Below, piece by piece: positions 53,176-61,242 of a stretch of DNA of 64,000 nucleotides. Below the pieces are notes generated by a model. The model saw only the letters and a program-made list of their open reading frames with translations, ran no database searches and was not told the DNA's origin. The translations under genes and the position numbers were made by a program. Position 1 is the first letter of the stretch. Each line of letters begins with the position of its first letter. The stretch comes from Gemmatimonadota bacterium (GTDB lineage Bacteria; Gemmatimonadota; Gemmatimonadetes; Gemmatimonadales; Gemmatimonadaceae): contig JAIUOB010000002.1 of assembly GCA_020161135.1 (NCBI GenBank), positions 248,001 to 312,000 on the forward strand, given 5' to 3'.

Positions 53176-54624
53176 ATGCCGTTTCCCCGCGTCGCCGGCA
53201 TCCTGCTGCACCCCACGTCGCTCCCGGGCGTGGGCATTGGCGACTTCGGCCCCGACGCGTTGCGCTTCGTCGACTGGCTCGCCGACGCCGGCATGCGCGT
53301 CTGGCAGGTGCTGCCGCTGGGGCCCACCGGCTATGGCAACTCGCCGTACCAGTGCTTCTCGGCCTTCGCCGGGAACCCGATGCTGGTACACGTGCCCGGC
53401 TTCACCGGCCGCTACGACCGCCAGCGGGTCGATTTCGCACGCGTGCTGCCGGACAAGCGCGCCGCGCTCGATGCGTGGCTCGACACGATGCCCTACGACG
53501 ACGCCGTGCGGGCCTTCGTCGACGCCGAGGCGCACTGGCTGGTCGACTATGCGCGCTTCATGGCGCTCAAGGGCGCGCACGACGGGCGCGCATGGACGAC
53601 GTGGGAGCACGGGGCGGCGCATCGCGAGGCGGCCGCACTGGCCGCGTGGGATGCGCGCTTGCGTCCCGTCATCGAGCGCACGCACAAGGAGCAGTTCGTG
53701 TTCGCGCAGCAGTTCGCGGCGTTGCGCGCCGCATGTCGCGCGCGCGGCATCGCACTCATGGGTGACCTCCCCATCTACGTCGCGCACGATTCGGCCGACG
53801 TGTGGGTGCATCGTGCGCAGTTCCAGCTGCGCGACGATGGCACCCCGCGCGTGCAGGCGGGCGTGCCGCCCGACTATTTCAGCGAGACCGGGCAACTGTG
53901 GGGCAACCCGCTGTACGACTGGCCGCGCATGCAGCGCGACGGCTTCCGATGGTGGATCGCGCGCATGCGCGCGGCGCTCGCCCACTTCGACATGGTGCGC
54001 CTCGATCACTTCCGTGGCTTCGAGGCCTACTGGGAGGTACCCGGCGACGCCCTGACGGCGGTGGACGGCCGCTGGTGTCCGGGGCCCGGACTTCCGTTCT
54101 TCGAGGCGCTCACGGCCGCCCTGGGGCCCCTGCCCATCGTGGCCGAAGATCTGGGGCTCATCACGCCGGAGGTGACCGCGCTGCGCGAGGCGTGCGGCTT
54201 CCCCGGCATGGCTGTGCTTCAGTTCGCCTTCGATACGCCGGACTCGACGTTCCTGCCGCACCGGCATGTGCGCGACAGCGTCGTGTACACAGGCACTCAC
54301 GACAACGACACCGCCGCCGGGTGGTGGGCCTCCGTGGTGGCCGGGGACGACGGCACGGGCGCCGAAGGGACGCGCGCCCTCGCGCAGCGCTACCTCGAGA
54401 CCGATGGGCGGGACATGCCGTGGACGCTCATCCGCACCGCGCTCGCCTCAGTGGCCGATACCGCGCTCGTCCCCCTGCAGGACGTGCTCGCGCTCGGCAG
54501 CGACGCGCGCATGAACCTGCCCGGGCGGACGGATGGCAATTGGGCGTTCCGCTTCGCCTGGGACCAGCTCACGCCCGCGCAGGCGACGCGGCTGCGCGCG
54601 CTCGTGTCGACCTACGGTCGCTGA
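53176..54624 (+). CDS. malQ: 4-alpha-glucanotransferase (amylomaltase)
   Basis: A 482-residue GH77 enzyme that moves alpha-1,4-glucan segments between oligosaccharides in the cytoplasm. It starts with the family opening AGILLHPTSLPGVGIGDFG. Catalytic region: ALMGDLPIYVAHDSADVW, nucleophile Asp in FDMVRLDHFRGFEAYW, acid/base Glu in IVAEDLGLITPEV and the transition-state Asp in VVYTGTHDNDTAAGWW. Length is typical. The C-terminal LPGRTDGNWAFRF is also conserved. No other glycogen or maltose genes are near. Confidence 0.97.
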   Translation: MPFPRVAGILLHPTSLPGVGIGDFGPDALRFVDWLADAGMRVWQVLPLGPTGYGNSPYQCFSAFAGNPMLVHVPGFTGRYDRQRVDFARVLPDKRAALDAWLDTMPYDDAVRAFVDAEAHWLVDYARFMALKGAHDGRAWTTWEHGAAHREAAALAAWDARLRPVIERTHKEQFVFAQQFAALRAACRARGIALMGDLPIYVAHDSADVWVHRAQFQLRDDGTPRVQAGVPPDYFSETGQLWGNPLYDWPRMQRDGFRWWIARMRAALAHFDMVRLDHFRGFEAYWEVPGDALTAVDGRWCPGPGLPFFEALTAALGPLPIVAEDLGLITPEVTALREACGFPGMAVLQFAFDTPDSTFLPHRHVRDSVVYTGTHDNDTAAGWWASVVAGDDGTGAEGTRALAQRYLETDGRDMPWTLIRTALASVADTALVPLQDVLALGSDARMNLPGRTDGNWAFRFAWDQLTPAQATRLRALVSTYGR

Positions 54625-54962
54625 GCCGCATCGGCCTGGCTATTGACGGTCTTCCTGCCACGGCGATACGGGAGTGGTGCCCTCGTGAATGCAGGGTTGC
54701 GCGAGCTTCCAACAGCCGTTCCGGAATCTGGTTCCTTCGTGACATGGGCCCGCCAGTCCTAGACTGTCGCGTCTAATGGACACCTGCTGCGTCGCGCCAC
54801 ATCATCGGGCATGGACGCCGCGTGGACTCACGGACACGCCCGACAGCCTCACGCTGCGTCCGGCTATGTGGAGGGCGTGATGCATACTGGCCATCGCCAG
54901 ACGGGAGTTCCGGTTGTCGACGTCGCGCAGGCACTGCGCGTCGACCCGATGCGTCAGCCCCG
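54625..54962. other. Intergenic region upstream of the histidine kinase gene
   Basis: No convincing gene. A possible promoter is TTGACG (54643-54648) with GATACG about 16 bases on. An inverted repeat TAGAC/GTCTA lies at 54760-54775 (6-base spacer). The leader from the promoter to the kinase start would be over 300 bases long. Confidence 0.3.
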
Positions 54963-55007
54963 GCGTGTACGCCAACCGCGTGTACGCCAACCGCGTGTAC
55001 GCCATGC
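54963..55007 (+). repeat. 15-base tandem repeat at the start of the kinase gene
   Basis: GCGTGTACGCCAACC is repeated 2.8 times (54963, 54978, 54993), the third copy breaking at the ATG of the kinase gene (55004). In the kinase frame it would encode VYANR units, so a start further upstream would add them to the protein. The unit is a multiple of three, so copy-number change would not shift the frame. Confidence 0.75.
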
Positions 55008-56818
55008 GTAAGCCGCCCTCCCGCAGCACCGACCGCGCGTCGCGTACGCTGCGTCTCGAGGATGGCGGCGCCGCGCACGCAGAAAGCCTGCCGGCCACGC
55101 ATGACGCCCACGGCACTACGCACGATGCGGGCGTCGACCGCAGCGATGCCCGCAGCGCGGCGCGCCGCGCGACGCCGCTCGCGGCCGTGTCGGGGGTCGC
55201 GCACGTGCTGGCACGCGGGCTCGAAGGCGCCGCGCTGGTCGAGGCGCTCGCGCAGGTCATCGGCCCGCTGGTGGGCGCTGAACTGGCGCTCGTGGCCACC
55301 GTGCACGATGGCGATATCTCCACGCTGGCTGGCAATCGCCAACTCGACGATCCGCGCACCGCAGCGGTGCTGCGCACCATCATGAACCTCGCGGCGCTCC
55401 GCCGGCAGCATCTCGTGGCCGGCGATCCGTTCGCGCTGGTACCCGGCACCTTCACCACGCCCGCCTCGCTGGGCTGGTCGAGTCTCGCGGTCATTCCCGC
55501 CGTGCATCACGCCGGACAGACCACGGCGGTGGTCCTCGTCGCGAGTCGCGCCGCCGATGCCTTCGACGCGGAAGACGTGGTGCTGCTCGACACGATCGCC
55601 GAGCAGATGCTCGTGGGGCTCGACCGGGCGCAGCTCGTCGGGCGGTTGGGAGAGTGGTCGAATGGTCTCGAGGCGCTCCTCGCCTTCTCGGCCTCGGTGC
55701 ACGGGCAGCGCGCGCCGGCGATCCTGGTGAACGAGATGGTCGAGCATGCGGCGCGTTTCCTCAAGGCCGATGGCGGTCGCGGCGGCCTCGTCACGGTCGA
55801 CGCCGATGGCACGCTTGCGATGGAGAGCACCGCGTACCTGCGGCAGGGCACGTGGCGCCCGGTCGCACGGCGCTGGCGTACGCGCGAGGGCATTCCGGGG
55901 CGTGTGCTCGACCACGAGTTCGCGTATCTCGTTCCCGACTATCCGAACGACCCGGCGGCCGATCCCGAGCTCGTCGACGAAGGGTTGGTGCGCCATGCCC
56001 TGGGCGTACCGCTGCGCGACACGGCCCGCGAGGTCATCGGCTTCCTCGAGCTGCACCGGGACGCCGAGCGGGCGGCGTTTTCGTGGGACGACGCGGCGTT
56101 TCTCGAGTCGCTGGCCGACACGACCGCGATGGCCATCGAGAACTCGCGCCTCGTGACCGCGCTCGAAGCCAAGAACGACGAAGTCCGCCAGCTCTTCGCG
56201 CGTCACGCCGAGCGCCTCGAGGAGGAGCGCCAGCACGTCGCCCGCGAGTTGCACGACGAGACCGGGCAGGCGCTGGTGGGCGTGAAGCTGGCGCTGCAGT
56301 CGCTCACCCGCGTGATGCCACCGGGCAATCCCGCGGTGACCGCACCGCTCGACGAGCTGCGCCTGCAGGTGAACCAGGCCACCGCGCGCCTGCGCCAGCT
56401 CGCGCGACGTCTGCGTCCCCCCACGCTCGACCAGCACGGCCTCGCGGCCGCACTGCAGCAGCTTGCGCACGACACGGAGCAACGCAGCGGCGCCGCGGTG
56501 CGGGTCACCATCGACGCGCAGGCGGGCGAGCGGTGGCCGTTGCAGGAAACGGCCGTGTTCCGGGTGGTGCAGGAAGCGCTCACCAACGCCGTGGGGCACG
56601 GACAGGCCACGCACGTGACGGTCGAGGTCGCCGTGACGGCGCACACCGTGGCCGTACGCGTCCACGACGACGGCCGTGGCTTCGCCGTCGACAAGGCCAC
56701 CGATGGACTCGGGCTGCGCGGCATCCGGGAACGGGTGCACCAGCTCGGCGGGGCTGTACGCCTCGAGAGTACCCCCGGCCACGGCACGACCGTGGCGGTC
56801 GATCTACCGCTCCGCTAG
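55004..56818 (+). CDS. GAF-domain sensor histidine kinase (NarX/DesK-like, HisKA_3)
   Basis: A 604-residue cytosolic kinase with no membrane helices. A disordered N-terminus of about 60 residues precedes two GAF-like domains (about 65-215 and 225-390). A helical region EEERQHVARELHDETGQALV carries the phospho-accepting His in the HisKA_3 style (R-E-L-H-D-E). The HATPase domain has QEALTNAVGHGQATHV (N box), VRVHDDGRGFAVD (G1) and DGLGLRGIRERV (G2). The start is uncertain: ATG 55004 directly follows a 15-base tandem repeat, and no RBS is evident. A LuxR-type regulator follows 12 bases later, a typical partner. Confidence 0.88.
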   Translation: MRKPPSRSTDRASRTLRLEDGGAAHAESLPATHDAHGTTHDAGVDRSDARSAARRATPLAAVSGVAHVLARGLEGAALVEALAQVIGPLVGAELALVATVHDGDISTLAGNRQLDDPRTAAVLRTIMNLAALRRQHLVAGDPFALVPGTFTTPASLGWSSLAVIPAVHHAGQTTAVVLVASRAADAFDAEDVVLLDTIAEQMLVGLDRAQLVGRLGEWSNGLEALLAFSASVHGQRAPAILVNEMVEHAARFLKADGGRGGLVTVDADGTLAMESTAYLRQGTWRPVARRWRTREGIPGRVLDHEFAYLVPDYPNDPAADPELVDEGLVRHALGVPLRDTAREVIGFLELHRDAERAAFSWDDAAFLESLADTTAMAIENSRLVTALEAKNDEVRQLFARHAERLEEERQHVARELHDETGQALVGVKLALQSLTRVMPPGNPAVTAPLDELRLQVNQATARLRQLARRLRPPTLDQHGLAAALQQLAHDTEQRSGAAVRVTIDAQAGERWPLQETAVFRVVQEALTNAVGHGQATHVTVEVAVTAHTVAVRVHDDGRGFAVDKATDGLGLRGIRERVHQLGGAVRLESTPGHGTTVAVDLPLR

Positions 56819-56830
56819 CTGAGGTCCGTC

Positions 56831-57523
56831 ATGCACGCTCCCCGTCCCCGTCTCGTCCTCGTCGATGACCACGCGCTCGTGCGGCGCGGTCTGGCCATGC
56901 TGCTGCGCATCGATGCCCGCTACGAGGTGGTGGCCGAGGCGCGGAGCGGCGAAGACGCGCTCGAGGTGATCGCCCGTGAGCACCCCGACCTGGTGCTGCT
57001 CGACCTCAACCTGCCGGGGATCGACGGGCTCGAGACTTTGCGACGGCTGCGCGCGCAGGGGCGCACCTGCCGCGTGCTCATCGTCTCGATGCACGACGAG
57101 CACCACCTGGTGGGCGAGGCGCTCCGCAACGGCGCCGACGGGTACCTGCTCAAGGACTCGATGGATGAGGAGCTCTTCCACGCCATCGAGGTGTTGCTGC
57201 GCGGCCAGCGCTACCTGGCCAAGGCCATCGATCGCAGCCGCGTGGTGACCGCCGCGAACAAGGGCAACGCCCCCACCGCGCGCGAGTACGAGGTACTGCA
57301 GCTCATCGCGGCCGGCCTCACGACGGGCGAGGTGGCGGTGCGGCTGCGGATCTCGCCGCACACCGCCACGCGCCATCGCGCGAACCTCATGCACAAGCTC
57401 GAGGCGCACAACCAGGTCGAGCTGCTGCGCAACGCCAGTCGGCGCGGCTTCCTGGTGCTCGGCCACGGCGCGGCGCCCCACGGCGCCGCGGCCGAGAACG
57501 CCCTGCTCAGTACGACACGCTGA
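56831..57523 (+). CDS. LuxR-type response regulator, partner of the GAF kinase
   Basis: A 230-residue regulator. Receiver: LVLVDDHALVRRGL, phospho-acceptor Asp in LVLLDLNLPGIDGL, Ser/Thr switch in VLIVSMHDEH and Lys in GYLLKDSMDEE. C-terminal HTH: PTAREYEVLQLIAAGLTTGE through ISPHTATRHRANLMHKLEAH. It starts 12 bases after the kinase stop, so kinase and regulator form an operon. The 3' end overlaps the opposing gene by 17 bases, and the terminator hairpin lies inside that gene. Confidence 0.94.
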   Translation: MHAPRPRLVLVDDHALVRRGLAMLLRIDARYEVVAEARSGEDALEVIAREHPDLVLLDLNLPGIDGLETLRRLRAQGRTCRVLIVSMHDEHHLVGEALRNGADGYLLKDSMDEELFHAIEVLLRGQRYLAKAIDRSRVVTAANKGNAPTAREYEVLQLIAAGLTTGEVAVRLRISPHTATRHRANLMHKLEAHNQVELLRNASRRGFLVLGHGAAPHGAAAENALLSTTR

Positions 57524-58841
57524 CCCCGCGCCCGGCATTGAAGCGCGGGTTCACCACCGTGTTGTAGATCGACCCGAAAGTGTAGCTCAGGCCGAAGTTG
57601 ACGTTGAAGCGGTAGTTGGTGGCGAGGGCCTGCTGCCGCGCGATGACCTCGCTCTCACTGAGCTCACCGCGCGGCAGGTACAACTGGTCGTTCACGCGCG
57701 TGTAGCTGCCGCCGAAGTTGAAGGCGAGCCCCTTCGCGATGCGCAGGTCGACGTACGAGCTCACCCCGTAGCTGTTCTTGTCGAGGTCGTGGAGGAACTG
57801 CGACCCGAAGAGCTGCGCATTGACCGACCCCCACGGCTGGCGCGCATTCCACGACAGCGTCATCGACTGCAGGGGGCGCGTCTCATCGGTCACCCCGTAC
57901 ACGGTGGTCTGCTTGTAGTCGTTGTGCACCACGCCCACGGAGTAGAACGCCGTGAGCTGCCGCCGCGTGAAGTCCTTGTAGTCGAAGTAGTTCCACTCGA
58001 CCGCAGGCTGCACGCGCAGGTTCATGCGGTAGTTGTTGTAGTCGGAATAGGCGCCGCTCACCACCATGCCGGCCGCCCAATGCCCCCCGATGGCCCGCGT
58101 GATCATCGCGTTGCCGCCGTAATTGCGCAGCAGGTTGGTGAAGGTGGTCGTGTCGGACACCCGGAACTTGCTCTCGTCGTAACCCAGATTGGCGCCCACG
58201 CCCATCTTCCACCCCGCCGTCACGCGACTGGCCGATGCATTGAGGAAACCGTAGCGAAAGGTCTGTCGCTTCTCCCCGCTGCCGAAGCCGTTGGCCGAGA
58301 TGCGATAGATCCAGAAGTTCCACGGATCCTTCACACCGCGCGGCGAGGCCGGTGCGCCGGTCGGCGCGCGGAACGTCATGTCGATGCGCGAGGCGAGCGG
58401 CGTGCGCGCGGCGTAGGGCGCGAGCAGCAGACCAAAGGTGCGTGCGAGCTGGCGCCGCACCACGTCGTCGGCGTCGTTGGGGTTGGCGATGACCACCGCC
58501 GTGTCCGCGCGCCCGCGGTAGCGGTCATTGCCCAGCGCCGCGATCGTGTACTCCGTGCCCCCCGCCCCCGTGCGCAGCGAGGTGACCAGCAGCAGCACGT
58601 CCGAGTACAGCCGGTCGCGCACGAAATTCACCCAGCGCATCTGGTCGCGAAAGAAATCGAAGTCGCAGCGATTGCTCTGGCAGTCCACGAAGACCCGCAC
58701 CGCGCCCGCCTGCGAGGTGTCCGGCGCCGATGGCGGCGCGCCTGCGGGAGGCCCCGGCTGTGCCGCCAGGGAGAGGGCGGGCACGAGCAGGGCACTGGCC
58801 ACGGCGAGGCGGCATCGCTTCATCTGGCGTGCGAGTGACAT
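57507..58841 (-). CDS. Uncharacterised two-domain protein with C-terminal beta-barrel
   Basis: A 444-residue protein with signal peptide (LAVASALLVPALSLAAQ) and a Pro/Ala spacer. The first domain (about 40-170) has VFVDCQSNRCDFDFFRDQMR, FVRDRLYSDVLLLVTSLRTG and AGGTEYTIAALGND. I recall this arrangement (vFxDCxxxxCDFDyxR..VnyVRDRxxadVhvL) from Bacteroidota and Gemmatimonadota proteins without known function. The second half is a barrel: alternating strands (WNYFDYKDFTRRQLTAFY, SYVDLRIAKGLAFNFGGSY) ending FNAGRGVSVSY with an aromatic terminus. It is probably in the outer membrane, with a periplasmic first domain. Two Met starts are possible (58841, 58823), neither with a clear RBS. Confidence 0.75.
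   Translation of the reverse strand: MSLARQMKRCRLAVASALLVPALSLAAQPGPPAGAPPSAPDTSQAGAVRVFVDCQSNRCDFDFFRDQMRWVNFVRDRLYSDVLLLVTSLRTGAGGTEYTIAALGNDRYRGRADTAVVIANPNDADDVVRRQLARTFGLLLAPYAARTPLASRIDMTFRAPTGAPASPRGVKDPWNFWIYRISANGFGSGEKRQTFRYGFLNASASRVTAGWKMGVGANLGYDESKFRVSDTTTFTNLLRNYGGNAMITRAIGGHWAAGMVVSGAYSDYNNYRMNLRVQPAVEWNYFDYKDFTRRQLTAFYSVGVVHNDYKQTTVYGVTDETRPLQSMTLSWNARQPWGSVNAQLFGSQFLHDLDKNSYGVSSYVDLRIAKGLAFNFGGSYTRVNDQLYLPRGELSESEVIARQQALATNYRFNVNFGLSYTFGSIYNTVVNPRFNAGRGVSVSY
57525..57549 (+). terminator. Hairpin after response regulator, inside opposing gene
   Basis: CCCGCGC (57525-57531) and GCGCGGG (57543-57549) form a perfect 7-base stem with an 11-base loop, starting directly after the response-regulator stop, followed by TTCACC. 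It lies within the last codons of the opposing gene. Confidence 0.5.
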
Positions 58842-59072
58842 TGTGGCGGGAGAAAGGGGAAAGACGCATCTGCGGGGGACCAATGGCCACAGCGTGCGGT
58901 TCGACACCGGCCGGCACCAGAGGGTTCAGCCACTCCTCATCTTTCCTTCACCGGGACGTCATGTTTGCTTTTGGCCAACGCCGTGCCCCGTGCAATGCCG
59001 TCGCCCTGGCGACGCGTTACACATGACGAGGCCCGCGCCCTGCCCTCCTCTCTCCCTGCCCGCGTCCTCGCC

Positions 59073-59810
59073 ATGTCCACGCCCCGTCGCGATTTCCTGC
59101 TGCATGCCGGCGCTGCCTCCCTCGCGTCCCTCACCCTCCCGGCGATCGCGCGTGGCGCGGACGCATCGGCGTCGCACGCCGCGTCCCGCTCCGAGGCCAC
59201 CGTGCTGCGCGAGGGGCTCGAGGCGTGGGAGGCGGAGTGGCGCGACGGACAGCCACCACAGGCGCCGGTGTGGGACACGAGCTGGACGCAGAGGATCACC
59301 GGCAAGCACAAGGCGATGTTCGACGTGCCCGAGATCGAGGGCGGCGCCGGCGTCTTCCGTGCCTCCATCTGGGGGCGTCAGTTCACCGATGTGCTCAAGC
59401 TCCAGCCCAGCGACATCTCCACGGTCATCGTGATTCGCCACAGCGCCATTCCGCTGGCGATGAACCAGGAATTCTGGACGACCTACGAGGTGGGCAAGCA
59501 GTTCAAGATCAAGGGCGACGACGGCAAGACGATGAAGCTCAATCCGATTCTCGCCAAGCCCGACGCCACCGGCAGCGGTTCGCCCTTCCAGCTGGACAAG
59601 CAGATCGCTGGCGGCGCGATTGTGCTCGGGTGCAACCTCGCCTTCGGCGGCATCGTCTCGATGATCGTCAAGCAGGACAAGCTCAAGATGCCCGAAGCGC
59701 GCACCAAGGCGCTCAGCATGCTGGTGCCGGGCGTCATCCTGCAGCCCAGCGGCATCTTCGCGAACGTCATGGCCTGCGAAGCGGGGTGCGCGTTCGTGCA
59801 GGCGGTGTAG
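59073..59810 (+). CDS. Tat-exported DsrE-like protein
   Basis: A 245-residue protein. MSTPRRDFLLHAGAASLASL has the RRDFL twin-arginine motif and hydrophobic stretch, so it is exported folded. The mature domain (about 60-245) has a DsrE-like layout: STVIVIRHSAIPLAMN (first strand with His), AGGAIVLGCNLAFGGI (strand with a Cys) and VPGVILQPSGIFANVMACEA followed by GCAFVQA, which resembles the terminal 'v.vpSGv...q..G.ay' of DsrE/DsrF-type sulfur-relay proteins. The assignment is from pattern, not a search. The start ATG gives a compact Tat signal; longer frames upstream lack one. Both its stop and the stop of the opposing tldE-like gene sit in one palindrome. Confidence 0.7.
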   Translation: MSTPRRDFLLHAGAASLASLTLPAIARGADASASHAASRSEATVLREGLEAWEAEWRDGQPPQAPVWDTSWTQRITGKHKAMFDVPEIEGGAGVFRASIWGRQFTDVLKLQPSDISTVIVIRHSAIPLAMNQEFWTTYEVGKQFKIKGDDGKTMKLNPILAKPDATGSGSPFQLDKQIAGGAIVLGCNLAFGGIVSMIVKQDKLKMPEARTKALSMLVPGVILQPSGIFANVMACEAGCAFVQAV

Positions 59811-59847
59811 CCCGCACGGCGCACCCCGCGTGCGCCGTCTACACCGC
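59802..59847. terminator. Palindromic bidirectional terminator spanning two stop codons
   Basis: The outer arms GCGGTGTAG (59802-59810) and CTACACCGC (59839-59847) are complementary. Inner arms ACGGCGCAC (59816-59824) and GTGCGCCGT (59830-59838) are complementary around a CCCGC loop, with a 5-base CCCGC bulge on the left. Both stop codons (TAG on each strand) are in the outer arms, so transcription from either side meets the hairpin at once. Confidence 0.75.
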
Positions 59848-61242
59848 GTCCGACAGACTCGAGAAGGTGAAGTCGCGCACCTTGAGGGGCGGCATGTACA
59901 CCGCGCCGCCGGCGCCGAGGTTCTCCGAGGCGTTGATGCGCACACTCGGCCCCAGTGCCTCGAGGTTGTTGAGGAAGAAGATCGGGCTCTCGTTGAACCG
60001 GAAGTTCTTGATGGGGCGCGTGACCTTGCCGTTCTCGATGAGGAACGTGCCGTCGCGCGTGAGGCCCGTGTAGAGAATCGTGCGCGGGTCGACGCTGCGG
60101 ATGTACCAGAAGCGCGTCACCAGCACCCCGCGCGCGGTGCTCTTCACCATGTCGGCGATGCTCGACGTACCGCCCAGCATGCGCAGCGAACGGGCGCCGC
60201 CGAAGCCACCGCCACCGGCCCGCGTGGGCGCGACGTTCTTCTGCTGCGCCCAGTAGCGGTCGTAGTTGAGGTTCTTCACCACGCCGTTCTCGATCCACAC
60301 CACCTTCTCGAGCGGCACACCGTCACCATCGAACCCGCCGGTCATGCTCGGCGCGTCGGCCGGGTCGGTGAGCAGGGTGACGCGGTCATCCACCACCTTG
60401 AGCCCGAGCTTGTTGCCGCCACCGGGCTTGGAGAAGAACGAGCGCCCTTCGTCCGCCGCGCGCGCCTGCATGGCGCCGGTGATGAGCTGCACGAGGTTGC
60501 CCACCGCCGTGGGCTCGAGGATGGTCGTGTAGCGCCCCGGCTCGATGGCCACCGGGCTCCGACTGTCGCGCGCCTTCTGCACCGCCGTCGCGGCCACCGC
60601 GGCGGGGTCGAGATCGGCGAAGGTCGATCCATCGCTACACGCCCACCCGCTGCCCGTGCCATCGGGACTGCGCACGGTGGCCGTCATCGTCACCGTCGAC
60701 GTGGCGTCGTAGGCGAACAGCCCCTTCGAGTTGGCGAGGGCACTCGCCCCGGCGCGGCACTCGATGAAGCCGGTCGCGACGAGGTTGTTCGCGCGCGCCA
60801 GCTCCGTCACGATCTTGGCCGCCGCCGCCCGCTCAGCCGGCGACGGCATGGACAGCGCCCGCTCCCGCAACGGCGGGTACGTCTGCGCGCCCAGCTCCGG
60901 CATGCGTTCCGGGTTGGGCGGCACGAGCTGCGCGATCTCGTGCGCCTGCTTCGCCGCCGCGGCCAGTGACGCCTCGTCGAGCCGGTTGGTGTTCACGCTG
61001 GCGCTGCGGTTCCCCACCGTCGCCGTGATCGTGACCTGCGTGTCCTGGTTCTCGCCCGACGTGGTGACCTGATTGAGCGCGAAGCGCGTGTCGGCGCGCG
61101 CCGTGCTGTTGATGGTCACGCGCGTCTCCTCGGCCGGCGAGTGCCGGAGGGCGCGCTGCGCGATCTCCTGCGCTTCCGCGCGCGAGAGCACGTTGACCGG
61201 CGCGAACAGCGAACGCGGGGCGCTCATGCGTGAGGAGCTCAT
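59839..61242 (-). CDS. tldE: TldE/PmbA-like protein
   Basis: A 467-residue protein of the TldD/TldE (PmbA) family. TldE is the non-catalytic partner that stabilises TldD in the heterodimeric peptidase. Family segments: ENQDTQVTITATVGNRSASV in the N-terminal lobe, TSTVTMTATVRSPDGTGSGW, GRYTTILEPTAVGNLVQLI and the barrel region FDGDGVPLEKVVWIENGVVK through GLTRDGTFLIENGKVTRPI. No HExxxH is present, as expected for TldE. It has no signal peptide. The start overlaps the tldD stop (ATGA), so it is translated right after TldD, the usual order in a coupled pair. Confidence 0.93.
   Translation of the reverse strand: MSSSRMSAPRSLFAPVNVLSRAEAQEIAQRALRHSPAEETRVTINSTARADTRFALNQVTTSGENQDTQVTITATVGNRSASVNTNRLDEASLAAAAKQAHEIAQLVPPNPERMPELGAQTYPPLRERALSMPSPAERAAAAKIVTELARANNLVATGFIECRAGASALANSKGLFAYDATSTVTMTATVRSPDGTGSGWACSDGSTFADLDPAAVAATAVQKARDSRSPVAIEPGRYTTILEPTAVGNLVQLITGAMQARAADEGRSFFSKPGGGNKLGLKVVDDRVTLLTDPADAPSMTGGFDGDGVPLEKVVWIENGVVKNLNYDRYWAQQKNVAPTRAGGGGFGGARSLRMLGGTSSIADMVKSTARGVLVTRFWYIRSVDPRTILYTGLTRDGTFLIENGKVTRPIKNFRFNESPIFFLNNLEALGPSVRINASENLGAGGAVYMPPLKVRDFTFSSLSDAV

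Noticed and set aside
54963-55007. Frame-shifting phase variation at the kinase start
   Set aside because: The repeat unit is 15 bases, a multiple of three, so gain or loss would not change the frame.
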